Assembly: GCA_021791075.1 (NCBI GenBank)
Contig: JAJYXH010000087.1
Location: 1 to 32,812 of the forward strand
DNA from: Microcaldota archaeon
GTDB lineage: Archaea > Micrarchaeota > Micrarchaeia > Micrarchaeales > CABMGC01
Direction: 5' to 3'
Length of the DNA stretch: 32,812 bases
The notes under the pieces were generated by a model, which did no database searches, was not told the origin of the DNA, and worked only from the letters and a program-made list of their open reading frames with translations. Below, in pieces: positions 1-7,190 of the stretch (position 1 is the stretch's first letter; each line of letters starts with the position of its first letter). Made by a program: the position numbers and the translations under genes.

Positions 1-50
1 CTTATATATACATATCGGCATTATACTTTCTATGGCAGCGGTTCGTTTTC

Positions 51-75
51 ATCCCACCCATAAATGGCGTGGGAT
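51..75. repeat. Imperfect inverted repeat downstream of MCM
   Basis: The outer arms atcccac (51-57) and gtgggat (69-75) are perfect reverse complements. An inner ccat/atgg pairing extends the stem, with one bulged C at 68 and a very short loop. It lies about 40 bases past the MCM stop codon. On the minus strand it could be an RNA hairpin at the end of the MCM transcript. Its shape (CCCACGCC stem followed by GTGGGATG) also resembles the terminal hairpin of IS200/IS605-type elements. No transposase is visible in the 112 bases to the window edge, so the role is open. Confidence 0.35.
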
Positions 76-112
76 TTCCCGCTCACATTGTTAAGAAAGC
101 TTGCCCGCAGGC

Positions 113-2191
113 TCAGCCTTCGTCCCTTCTCACGAGGCGCAGTATTCCGGGCTTGGGGCTGAAGATGTCTCCGGTCCTCTCCAGCTCGTCCAGATACTTC
201 TTCGCCGTGGCACCGTCCATTCCCGCCTTCTCCGCCTCCTCGAGTATCCTGACGATCTTGGCTCCGTCCTCCTCCTGATCAAGCTTCTTCACTATCTCGA
301 GCAGCGATGTTATCTTGTTGACCTTCTCCCTTGAGAGTCCCGTGGTTAGTATGTCTATGTCCCTCCTTCCGCCCCTGTCGACCGCGAGGGTGTTGAGCAT
401 GTACTCGAAGAGCAATATCCCAAGATCCGCATCCTTCGTGCCGATCTTTGTTGAGAGCCTTGTCTTTGCGCTGGCCTCTGCAAGTCTTATCAGCCCCTCT
501 ATCTGCCTCGGCGTTATCGGTGTTGCTCCCTCTTTTATCCCTATCTTTCTCAGCTGGAGGTAGTAGTCCTCAATCCTCTTACCGGCTTCCGGTGTCAGCA
601 TCGGCTTGATGTTCTTCCTTGCGTACGCCACGTACTTCCTGAGCATCGATGACTCTATCGGGGGAAGCTCCACCTGCTGGTAATTCTGTATCTGCGAGAT
701 CTTCGCCCCTGCCGCGCTGTGCTGTATCATTATGTGCTGTGCTATCTGCTTGTCCCTCTCCTCGTCGAGCACGTCCGTTATTGGGAATATGAGATCGAAT
801 CTTGAGAGAAGCGCTGGAGGTATGTCGAACTGCTCTGCCGGAAGCATGTTCCTGTCGAACCTTCCGAACTTGGGGTTCGCGGCTGCGAGCACCGAGGTCT
901 TTGCGCGGAACTTTGCTACGATTCCGGCCTTCGCGACGCTGATCGTCTGCGACTCGAGCGCCTCGAGCAACGATGACTTGTCCTCGTCGCCTATCTTGTC
1001 GAACTCGTCGATGGCCACTGTTCCGCCATTTCCCAAAACAAGTGCCCCGGCCTTGAGCGTCCATCCTCCTTCGGCGAAGTCGTCCCTCTCCGCCGAAGCG
1101 GTAAGACCCGCGGATGTGGTCGACTTTCCGCTCACGTATATGCCCTTCGGAACTATGGTGGTTATCGCCTGGAGCAGTCTCGTCTTCGCGCTTCCTGGAT
1201 CCCCTATGAGAAGTACGTGCATGTCGTTCCTTATTATTCCGCCGTCGACAAGCGTCTTGTCCGGGGTTCCTCCGAAGAGCTGGAGCGCAAGCGCCTGCTT
1301 TATCTCGTCGTATCCGTAGATCGACGGGGCTATGGACTTTGAGATCTTCTCGAAGATCCTCGGATCGGTAGCCATCTCCTTTATCTGCTTCTCCTCGTCG
1401 AGAGTTATGTCTATCTCCGCGAACTCCTTCTGCTTCTGCTTGATCGAGATCGAGTCGAAGAACACCGTGAAGAGGGCCTTCTCCTCCTTGCCCCTGAAGC
1501 TCCTTCTGGGCTTTATGCGAAGTATTCCCGTTATGTCCACCCTGTCTCCGGGGACTATGGTGTTCACCATGTCGTCCTCGAGCCAGACCTCGAGCTGCCA
1601 TGTCGGAGTGCTTCCTTTTAGTTTCTCGAGTGGGTCCTGCACCGCAATCCTCTGCAGGTTGACGAACTCTGACTCGGCGTTCTGCTGCTTGAGCGACCTC
1701 CTCTTGCACTGCGGGCAGATCTCCGGGATCTCGTCCTTGTCGAGCTTGACCTTTGTTACCGTGTTGCAGAAGGAGCACTTGAATACGCCTATGTTGACCT
1801 TGGGGGTTATCTCTGCCCTCTTCACAACCAGCGAGTCTAGAGTGAGCATCTTGCCTATGTACTCAGAGCCTACGTCCTGTATCATCGGCATGTTCAGGTC
1901 TATGCCGAAGAACCTTGCGTGGACCGGGTACTTCTGGATGGGATGCGGATTGAGCCTTGCGAGGGCGGAGTTGGCCCTCATCAGCGTCGGGTCTGGATTC
2001 TCTATCAGCTCGTTCGCAAGTTCCGCGTCAAACCTCTCAAGGTTCTTGATGTCGAGCTCAATGCTCCTCTTCTTGGGATATGCAACGTAGAGGTCGTTGA
2101 GCTGCTCCTGATAGTACTGGTTATAGAAGTCGATGAACTTGTCCTCGATCAACTTGTTCTCGAGGGCCCCGTCCTCAGCGTCATCAGCCAT
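113..2191 (-). CDS. mcm: Replicative DNA helicase MCM
   Basis: Archaeal minichromosome maintenance protein, the hexameric 3'-5' helicase that unwinds DNA ahead of the replication fork. At 692 residues it has the usual archaeal length. The N-terminal domain carries a zinc ribbon (C139, C142, C159, C162) and an OB fold. The AAA+ domain has Walker A GDPGSAKT (about 330-337), Walker B TVAIDEFD (391-398), the sensor-1 Asn in AAANPKFGRF (N439) and the arginine finger in LLSRFDLIF (R464). A winged-helix-like tail closes the protein. The ATG at 2191 is preceded by a GAGGTG Shine-Dalgarno-like motif and, 46-56 bases upstream, a TATA-like TTTTTATTA. It is divergent from methionyl-tRNA synthetase across a 213-base intergenic region. 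No motif is missing, and I consider the call firm. Confidence 0.97.
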   Translation of the reverse strand: MADDAEDGALENKLIEDKFIDFYNQYYQEQLNDLYVAYPKKRSIELDIKNLERFDAELANELIENPDPTLMRANSALARLNPHPIQKYPVHARFFGIDLNMPMIQDVGSEYIGKMLTLDSLVVKRAEITPKVNIGVFKCSFCNTVTKVKLDKDEIPEICPQCKRRSLKQQNAESEFVNLQRIAVQDPLEKLKGSTPTWQLEVWLEDDMVNTIVPGDRVDITGILRIKPRRSFRGKEEKALFTVFFDSISIKQKQKEFAEIDITLDEEKQIKEMATDPRIFEKISKSIAPSIYGYDEIKQALALQLFGGTPDKTLVDGGIIRNDMHVLLIGDPGSAKTRLLQAITTIVPKGIYVSGKSTTSAGLTASAERDDFAEGGWTLKAGALVLGNGGTVAIDEFDKIGDEDKSSLLEALESQTISVAKAGIVAKFRAKTSVLAAANPKFGRFDRNMLPAEQFDIPPALLSRFDLIFPITDVLDEERDKQIAQHIMIQHSAAGAKISQIQNYQQVELPPIESSMLRKYVAYARKNIKPMLTPEAGKRIEDYYLQLRKIGIKEGATPITPRQIEGLIRLAEASAKTRLSTKIGTKDADLGILLFEYMLNTLAVDRGGRRDIDILTTGLSREKVNKITSLLEIVKKLDQEEDGAKIVRILEEAEKAGMDGATAKKYLDELERTGDIFSPKPGILRLVRRDEG

Positions 2192-2236
2192 GATTGCACA
2201 CCTCTATTCCTGCCAGAAGAACCTATGACCCGTAAA

Positions 2237-2247
2237 GTAATAAAAAG
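2237..2247 (-). promoter_or_regulatory. TATA-like element for mcm
   Basis: Read on the minus strand this is CTTTTTATTAC, 46-56 bases upstream of the mcm ATG. It would place transcription start near 2215 and leave a short leader containing GAGGTG. It is a pattern match only. Confidence 0.4.
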
Positions 2248-2337
2248 AGGCTGAATGCGTTGGAATAGTGGAATTGTACCAGTGTTCGACGTTGGGTTAA
2301 TAAATGCATCGCAGGCGGATTCCCGGTCTTGGAGGAG

Positions 2338-2345
2338 TTATATTA
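2338..2345 (+). promoter_or_regulatory. TATA box for methionyl-tRNA synthetase
   Basis: TTATATTA lies 60-67 bases upstream of the ATG at 2405. A start site about 25 bases downstream would give a leader of roughly 35 bases containing a weak purine-rich Shine-Dalgarno (AAAGGGACGGG). This supports 2405 as the start rather than the longer open frame that begins at 2255, which would be upstream of the promoter. Confidence 0.45.
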
Positions 2346-2404
2346 ACCTTTTTCGTGCAGATATCAGCATTGCGCTCTTGAGATTCTACAAAGGGACGGG
2401 TTTG

Positions 2405-3859
2405 ATGCAGAAGTTCTACATAACGACTCCGCTGTACTACGTGAATGACAAGCCGCACATCGGCCACGCATTTGCAACGGTAACCGCTGACATAATGGCG
2501 AGGTGGCACAGGCTCAACGGAGAGAAGGTCTTCTTCCTTACCGGCACCGACGAGCATGGCGAGAAGAACCAGAAGGCCGCTGACGCTAAGGGCATGACGC
2601 CGCAGCAGTATGTGGACGGCCTTGCCGATATATACAAGGGGGTTTGGAAGGACCTCAACATCTCATATGATGGATTCGTACGGACATCGAGCCCGGCGCA
2701 CGAGGAGGCTGCATCGCGATTCGTGGAGCTGATGAACAAGAGCGGCGACATCTACAAAGGGGAGTATGAGGGATGGTACTGCATTCCTGACGAGACGTTC
2801 TTCACCGACCTGCAGCTTGTCGATGGACGATGCCCGGACTGCGGAAGGGAGGTCAAGAAGGTCAAGGAGGAGAGCTACTTCTTCAAGCTGAGCGAGTACC
2901 AGCAGAGGCTTCTCGATCACTACGCAAGCCATCCGCAGTTCCTCTCCCCGGAGTTGAGGGCGGATGAGATAAAGAACAGGGTCAAGGCGGGGCTGAAGGA
3001 CCTTTCCATAACAAGGGCAGCGATAAAGTGGGGGGTCCCGTTTCCGCTCGACAAGAGCAGGACCGTCTATGTCTGGGTCGAGGCTCTCGTAGGATACCTC
3101 TCCGGCATAGGATGGCGGTCGAAGGAGTCGGAAGCCCTATGGCCTGCCGACACGCACCTCGTTGGGAAGGAGATAAACTGGTTCCATGCGGTCGTCTGGC
3201 CGGCCATGCTGATGTCTGCCGGGCTTCAGATACCGAAGAGGATATTTGCCCACGGATGGTGGACCGTCGATGGGAAGAAGATGTCCAAGTCGGTTGGAAA
3301 CGTCGTCGATCCGGTTGAGATGGTGAGAAAGTACTCGGCAGACACGTTCAGGTACTTCCTGGTAAGGGAGAAGCCGATAAGCGAGGACGGCGACTTCTCG
3401 GAGAAGGCGATGATCACAAGGATAAACGGCGAGCTTGTGGCGGATCTCGGCAACCTGGTCTCAAGGACGCTCACGCTTACAGGCAGATTCAACGGCCCGA
3501 TAGCCGGAAGGCCGGAGCTCGAGAGCCATCTGAGGCTCGATAAGATAACGGAGCGCATGGACAGGTTCGATCCGTTCGGAGCGCTTGAGGAGATCTGGTC
3601 GTTCGTCAGGGCCTCTAACAAGTACGTCAATGAAAAGGCCCCGTGGAAGCTTGAGGGGGCCGAGCTCTCGAATTCACTATACAACCTGCTCGAGGCGTGC
3701 AGAATACTCTCTATACTCGTATCCCCTTACATGCCTGAGACTTCGGAGAAGCTTAACGCGCAGCTTGGCGTCAGCCCAGGCACGCTCAAGGACTGCAGGT
3801 TCATGGAGTGGAAGGGCAACGCAGTCAGGGGGGAGCACCTCTTCAGGAAGATTGAGTGA
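2405..3859 (+). CDS. metG: Methionyl-tRNA synthetase, bacterial type, short form
   Basis: Charges tRNA-Met with methionine in the cytoplasm. The 484-residue class I synthetase shows the HIGH motif at residues 18-21 (KPHIGHAF), the connective-peptide zinc region with C126, C143 and C146 (CPDCG), and KMSKS at 292-296. The body (GLKDLSITR, YVWVEALVGYL, FAHGWWTVDGKKMSKS) resembles the bacterial MetG1 lineage more than the usual archaeal form, which suggests ancient transfer. It ends after the anticodon-binding helical domain, without the C-terminal EMAPII-like tRNA-binding domain. The start is the ATG opening MQKFYITTPLYYVN, where family homology begins; 50 extra in-frame codons upstream look non-coding. 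Its stop codon abuts the stop of the convergent gene. Confidence 0.95.
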   Translation: MQKFYITTPLYYVNDKPHIGHAFATVTADIMARWHRLNGEKVFFLTGTDEHGEKNQKAADAKGMTPQQYVDGLADIYKGVWKDLNISYDGFVRTSSPAHEEAASRFVELMNKSGDIYKGEYEGWYCIPDETFFTDLQLVDGRCPDCGREVKKVKEESYFFKLSEYQQRLLDHYASHPQFLSPELRADEIKNRVKAGLKDLSITRAAIKWGVPFPLDKSRTVYVWVEALVGYLSGIGWRSKESEALWPADTHLVGKEINWFHAVVWPAMLMSAGLQIPKRIFAHGWWTVDGKKMSKSVGNVVDPVEMVRKYSADTFRYFLVREKPISEDGDFSEKAMITRINGELVADLGNLVSRTLTLTGRFNGPIAGRPELESHLRLDKITERMDRFDPFGALEEIWSFVRASNKYVNEKAPWKLEGAELSNSLYNLLEACRILSILVSPYMPETSEKLNAQLGVSPGTLKDCRFMEWKGNAVRGEHLFRKIE

Positions 3860-4504
3860 TCAGCTTGCGCGCGCGAGCTCCTTGAGCCTTGCGTTTTCGC
3901 CGTAGCCGAACAGTGCGCTCTGGTCCGAACGCCGTATCAGACCATCGAGCTGCGCATCAAGCCTTCTCTTCCCTGCTCGGTAGCTCGCGGCTGGATGCGC
4001 ACTCATTATCGGGATCTGCCAGTACTCATCAGCAATCTTGGCCAGGCTACGGCCATGGTGGTCTGAGATCAGTATCAGGTACAGGTCTGAACCGTACTCC
4101 TTGTGGAACATGCCGATCTTGCTCGTGTAAGCCCTGTTCCTCTCGCTGATGGCCCTCTGCGCAGATCTGCTCGCGTAGATCCCGGAGGGAAATCCGTGCG
4201 GCTCAAGAATCACCTGCCTGCCGTTTACCGTAAGCTCAATGGTGAAGTCAGGAAGGTATGCATGCACCCCATCACTTATCGGAAACGTGTGCACTTCATA
4301 GTATGCCACCACCCCGTGCTCGAGCAGTGACCACTTGCACGCCTCTTCGGATGCGCTCTTTACCGTGGTTTTTGCGGTTAGCAACGATGAGACACGCCTC
4401 TCCCTGAAACCGGGGGAGCTCGTGAGGAGGCTGTCTCTTCTGGATGGCCATACCAGGCCAGGCAGTACTCTCTCGGCCTCTGCGATGCCGGGTCGCACGC
4501 GCAT
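3860..4504 (-). CDS. Hypothetical protein, possible PD-(D/E)XK nuclease fold
   Basis: A 214-residue protein that I do not recognise as a named family. Residues 50-103 fit the layout of restriction-endonuclease-like folds. An acidic helix (SASEEACKW, around E53/E54) is followed by a strand ending in PDF (D86), a turn at NGR, and a hydrophobic strand ending in E101-P-H103-G, where the classical motif has E-x-K. His in place of the Lys makes catalysis uncertain. The C-terminal half is basic (RAGKRRLD, LIRRSD). No membrane segment or signal peptide is visible. A TATA box 26-34 bases upstream of the ATG implies a leaderless transcript. The gene is convergent with metG with no spacer between the stop codons. 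The fold assignment is inference. Confidence 0.7.
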   Translation of the reverse strand: MRVRPGIAEAERVLPGLVWPSRRDSLLTSSPGFRERRVSSLLTAKTTVKSASEEACKWSLLEHGVVAYYEVHTFPISDGVHAYLPDFTIELTVNGRQVILEPHGFPSGIYASRSAQRAISERNRAYTSKIGMFHKEYGSDLYLILISDHHGRSLAKIADEYWQIPIMSAHPAASYRAGKRRLDAQLDGLIRRSDQSALFGYGENARLKELARAS

Positions 4505-4529
4505 ATGATTGGATACGTAATGATAGATT

Positions 4530-4538
4530 CTTATATGG
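4530..4538 (-). promoter_or_regulatory. TATA box of the nuclease-like gene
   Basis: On the minus strand it reads CCATATAAG, 26-34 bases upstream of the ATG at 4504, the spacing expected for a leaderless archaeal transcript. Confidence 0.45.
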
Positions 4539-4559
4539 AATCTACAAAGAATCTACAAA
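4538..4559. repeat. Two tandem 11-bp repeats next to a TATA box
   Basis: The unit gaatctacaaa occurs twice back to back (4538-4548 and 4549-4559). It lies directly upstream of, and one base over, the TATA box of the minus-strand gene starting at 4504. It could be a BRE or regulator-binding site, or a chance duplication. Confidence 0.5.
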
Positions 4560-4603
4560 GACGTAGGCTCTCTTCCTTGTCAACACGATGCGGCTTCGCC
4601 GCG

Positions 4604-5038
4604 TCACTCGGCGAGACCCTTCTCCCTTAGGATTATGTATACGGCGATGATGCCTAGAACGCTGAACACCGCGGATGAAAAGAAGACGGTGCCATAAACA
4701 TACGCGTCTGGCTTCTTCGCCTTCCTAGCCTTCAGGAAGAATGGGTATCCTATTATCGATGCTATGAGCGCCCATATCAGCAGGGTCTGCGTGCTCAGCC
4801 CTGCTGCGATAGACTCTATGACTGCTCCGAGTATCGCTATCACAAAGAACCTGATCCCGCCTATCTTTCCTGGTTGCCCTAGTTTTGCAGAGCCTGGTGG
4901 CTCGCCACTAATGTCATGCTGGGCCGGCCTTCCGGCATACTCCTTCTCGATCTCCTCTTCAAGGCTCTCCTGCCCGGCCATCTGACCCGATAACTTGTCA
5001 GAGATAGCATTTTTATTATTGTCGCTGCCCTGTCTCAC
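4604..5038 (-). CDS. Hypothetical membrane protein with three transmembrane segments
   Basis: A 144-residue protein of no family I recognise. The first 55 residues are hydrophilic and rich in Glu, Gln, Gly and Pro. Three predicted membrane helices follow at about 61-80, 85-102 and 112-136, and the tail REKGLAE is short and charged. The start is the GTG at 5038, 13 bases after the stop of the upstream gene on the same strand. An in-frame ATG 19 codons later is possible. Neither start has a clear Shine-Dalgarno. The pair 5423-5052 and 5038-4604 looks like a two-gene operon. A small stem (gcggc-ttc-gccgc, 4590-4602) follows the stop. Confidence 0.65.
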   Translation of the reverse strand: MRQGSDNNKNAISDKLSGQMAGQESLEEEIEKEYAGRPAQHDISGEPPGSAKLGQPGKIGGIRFFVIAILGAVIESIAAGLSTQTLLIWALIASIIGYPFFLKARKAKKPDAYVYGTVFFSSAVFSVLGIIAVYIILREKGLAE

Positions 5039-5051
5039 AGCAGCTAATTTG

Positions 5052-5423
5052 TCATCTGGTTATATTGTCCTCTTCCGACTCCGTGATTCCAAAGCCATTG
5101 CCGTGCACAGATCTGATGCTGACAGGAGCATCGTCATTTCTCTTTATCCTGGAGAAGAGCACAACAATGGCGCTTCCGCCTGCCTGCACCTCTCCTATTC
5201 CCTCCACAACAGGGGTTATCCGGAGTATCGTCTGGAATGCAGAGCCGTGTCCATCTCTCCTCTTCGATTCGAGGCTTGCCTTTTTCTCTGCGTAATCCCT
5301 CTGGTCAAGCCTCTCCTGAAGTTCCGTGGCCCTGTTCGTGTCCTCGATCTCGTTCCCAGGATCAGGACGCAGCAGCATGGCGAGGGGCGACTCCCTGAGC
5401 CTCTCCGCTCGCTGTGCCAGCAT
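5052..5423 (-). CDS. Hypothetical 123-residue protein
   Basis: An unrecognised soluble protein. Residues 1-60 are charged and probably helical (RLRESPLAMLL, ELQERLDQRDYAEKKASLE). The rest is Gly/Val-rich and strand-like (ILRITPVVEGIGEVQAGGS, AIVVLFSRIKR). Overlapping open frames exist on the other strand. This strand is preferred because its ATG follows a strong Shine-Dalgarno (GGGAGGAGAAG) and a TATA-like CTTAAATATC lies 28-40 bases upstream. It is the first gene of a likely operon with the three-helix membrane protein downstream. The conserved-looking C-terminal half may be a small beta domain, but I assign no function. Confidence 0.6.
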   Translation of the reverse strand: MLAQRAERLRESPLAMLLRPDPGNEIEDTNRATELQERLDQRDYAEKKASLESKRRDGHGSAFQTILRITPVVEGIGEVQAGGSAIVVLFSRIKRNDDAPVSIRSVHGNGFGITESEEDNITR

Positions 5424-5580
5424 CTTCTCCTCCCAATTACCTATCCCGTTTGTGATATTTAAGTTTAGTGATGCAAGGAAGACCTGCAGGCAAGGCTTAA
5501 TAATCAGGAGATGCCAAAGATATGGTTATAGACTTCTTGCAGATGAGGACAGGGATAAGGAGAACTCATGTGACTTGATG

Positions 5581-5685
5581 CTACCTTCTTGATCTCCTGG
5601 CATGCGTGAAGTAGTACCAGAGAACCAGAATTATTATCACTACTGCCACTACTGCTGCAATCACTGCTCCTGCAGAGGATCTGTT
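5581..5685 (-). pseudogene. C-terminal tail of a broken membrane-protein gene
   Basis: On the minus strand, 34 sense codons follow an in-frame TAA at 5686-5688 and end at TAG (5581-5583). They encode one clean membrane helix, AVIAAVVAVVIIILVLWYYF, followed by a basic stop-transfer tail (THARRSRR). No start codon precedes the helix. Reading from an ATG at 5744 gives a 22-residue hydrophilic stretch (starting MAPGIQQDF) that would join this tail after a -1 shift near CCTCTG. The simplest reading is a small single-pass protein cut off by the element at 5755-5795 or by an indel. The plus-strand reading is a Cys/His/Tyr run and looks like its shadow. Confidence 0.45.
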
Positions 5686-5754
5686 TTATCGGTTCTCAGA
5701 GATTGGCCAGACTTAGGGAAATCCTGCTGAATGCCGGGTGCCATAGTCGATATT

Positions 5755-5795
5755 GTGAAATCCTCCCACGTTTTAAAACGTGGGCTTCCCTCGCC
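5755..5795 (-). mobile_element. IS200/IS605-type right-end hairpin (remnant)
   Basis: The centre is a perfect 20-base palindrome (5765-5784, cccacgtttt/aaaacgtggg). On the minus strand it is preceded by GAGGGAAG and followed by AGGATTTCAC. This matches the right-end layout of IS200/IS605 and IS1341 elements, in which the TnpB guide RNA scaffold ends in GAAT/GAAG, stem, TTTA-like loop, stem, GAGG-TTCA; ISDra2 is the known example. No tnpA or tnpB reading frame is visible upstream. The minus-strand sequence back to a TATA-like CATATAAAT near 5932-5939 is about 150 bases, roughly the size of an omega RNA scaffold. It is either a decayed element or a transcribed stand-alone end. Confidence 0.5.
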
Positions 5796-6026
5796 TCTAC
5801 GGCGATTCGGTAAACGCGACCATTCCTCTCGGAGCCTTTCGCATGGGTTATGGTGAACAGAAACGCAACCCATGGGCATCCGCTCATTACGCGTCCGCGC
5901 GACTTCTGTTGAATCTCTATTGGATGTCCGATTTATATGCCTTCTCACGCCCCTAGCCCACCATTGAAATGATGGGTTTGCGTGTCGGATCATTTATCAT
6001 TACAGATCTGCAGCGAACCGTGTGGA

Positions 6027-6034
6027 TTATATAT
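6027..6034 (+). promoter_or_regulatory. TATA box of the DUF929 gene
   Basis: TTATATAT lies 31-38 bases upstream of the ATG at 6065, giving a very short leader with no Shine-Dalgarno. It supports 6065 over the upstream in-frame ATG at 5969. Confidence 0.55.
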
Positions 6035-6064
6035 CTTCACTGGCAAAGCTATTCTGGTATTGAT

Positions 6065-7174
6065 ATGCCTGTTAGAAAGAATGTTAGGAACCGTCCGGTG
6101 AGGAGCAGAGGATACGCACCTGCCGCAGGGGCAGGAGTCCTTGTTATTGCTGCCCTTGTGCTTGCGGTAGCGGCTCTTGCAGTAGCATCTTATGCGGTGT
6201 ACGCCACGCTCTCGAGCCCTGCGCAGCAACTTGGCCAGCTTACCTCAAACCAGATAAAGAACCTGGTAAACCTCTCTTACGGCCGCTCCGCCACTTCCAT
6301 TGCAAACACATCCGGTGGAAGCAGCTTCGGACACACCACTGCAGGGATAAATCAGCCACTTAATGCCAGCGCTCTTGCTGTGATAAACGACGCTCCAAAC
6401 TCGTACTTCGAGACCGCTGGACTGATGTACCTCAACGGCTCCATACAGAACGAGGTTCTTCCGAACTATGCCCCGGTAAACGCCTTCATGGTCAACAACA
6501 AGCCTTCGGTAGTTTACCTTGGATCGATAACATGCATCTTCTGTGGTGAGAACCGGTGGGCGATGGCGCTTGCGCTCTCGAGGTTCGGAAACTTCTCGCA
6601 GCTCTTCCAGGGATACAGCTCCTACAGCGACTATGACGTCCCGACGCTGTACTGGAACGTCGCGAACTACACGCGGCAGGACACGCTTGCGGTTGCACCG
6701 CACGCGATATCCTTAGGCGCATACTACTCCAGCAGGTACATAAACTTCCTTCCGATAGAGGGCCAGGGCAACATAACTGGTGGCTTCTTCATCCAGTCGC
6801 TGCCGGTCATAGGCGCGGAGGTAAACAACACCGGCAATGCAACATACAAGAGCGTATTCAGCTACCTGCTCGGGCTTCAGGGAAGCAACTCCACGTCTTT
6901 CAAGGGCACGCCTTACACCATATGGGGCAACAGCCTCTTCGGAGGCGCGGATGCCGTGGACTTCGGAAACACGACACCACAGTCGCAGAGCCTGCCCCTC
7001 ACTTACATGACCCACGGGCAGGTTCTCTCGCAGCTCGGAAACCCTAACGACCAGTTCGCATGGACCGAGTACGCTGCGGCTGACATATACATAGCAGGGG
7101 TGTGCAGGTCCATCAACAACACGGCTCCGGTCTGCAACCTGAGCGCTATACAGAGAATTGAGACTCTCAAGTAA
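6065..7174 (+). CDS. DUF929-like membrane-anchored protein with CxxC motif
   Basis: A 369-residue protein with a basic N-terminus (MPVRKNVRNRPVRSR), one membrane anchor at about 21-46, and a long Asn/Ser/Thr-rich ectodomain with many N-x-S/T sequons, so most of it should face outward and may be glycosylated. The block SVVYLGSITCIFCGENRWAM has C157-x-x-C160 in the thioredoxin-like context typical of DUF929 proteins of Sulfolobales and Thermoplasmata. These are suspected thiol/disulfide proteins with no established reaction. The start at 6065 is chosen from the TATA spacing and the typical basic-plus-anchor N-terminus. The gene is followed after 16 bases by a CxC membrane protein, and the two probably form a redox pair. 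Confidence 0.8.
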   Translation: MPVRKNVRNRPVRSRGYAPAAGAGVLVIAALVLAVAALAVASYAVYATLSSPAQQLGQLTSNQIKNLVNLSYGRSATSIANTSGGSSFGHTTAGINQPLNASALAVINDAPNSYFETAGLMYLNGSIQNEVLPNYAPVNAFMVNNKPSVVYLGSITCIFCGENRWAMALALSRFGNFSQLFQGYSSYSDYDVPTLYWNVANYTRQDTLAVAPHAISLGAYYSSRYINFLPIEGQGNITGGFFIQSLPVIGAEVNNTGNATYKSVFSYLLGLQGSNSTSFKGTPYTIWGNSLFGGADAVDFGNTTPQSQSLPLTYMTHGQVLSQLGNPNDQFAWTEYAAADIYIAGVCRSINNTAPVCNLSAIQRIETLK

Positions 7175-7190
7175 ATGTTGTGATGCCTAT

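Larger units (their letters stand above)
5424..6064. other. Gene-poor scarred region
   Basis: This 640-base stretch holds no convincing intact gene. In order it contains a TATA-like element for the minus gene at 5423 (about 5451-5463), an unremarkable AT-rich stretch, the C-terminal tail of a broken membrane-protein gene (5581-5685), the IS200/IS605-like right-end hairpin (5755-5795), about 150 bases that could be its RNA scaffold or eroded element body (to about 5940), and the promoter of the DUF929 gene. A 110-codon minus-strand frame (5661-5993) runs across all these pieces and looks fortuitous. Confidence 0.6.

Noticed and set aside
579..1778. 399-codon open frame on the minus strand within mcm
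   Set aside because: It is a shifted frame of the MCM gene, with Arg/Gly-rich low-complexity translation and no family motif. Shadow of a GC-rich gene.
1332..2090. 252-codon plus-strand open frame opposite mcm
   Set aside because: Antisense shadow of MCM, Ser/Leu-rich and without its own Shine-Dalgarno or promoter.
2255..2404. N-terminal extension of the methionyl-tRNA synthetase
   Set aside because: The extra 50 residues precede the conserved start MQKFYITTP and lie across the TATA box, so they are not translated in the likely transcript.
4995..5462. 155-codon plus-strand frame opposite the two small unknown genes
   Set aside because: The minus-strand genes have a better Shine-Dalgarno, TATA elements and a clear membrane topology; the plus frame is Cys/Ser/Leu-rich shadow.
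5661..5993. 110-codon minus-strand frame over the element scar
   Set aside because: It runs through the palindrome and the broken tail gene, has no recognisable domain, and is best explained by chance openness.
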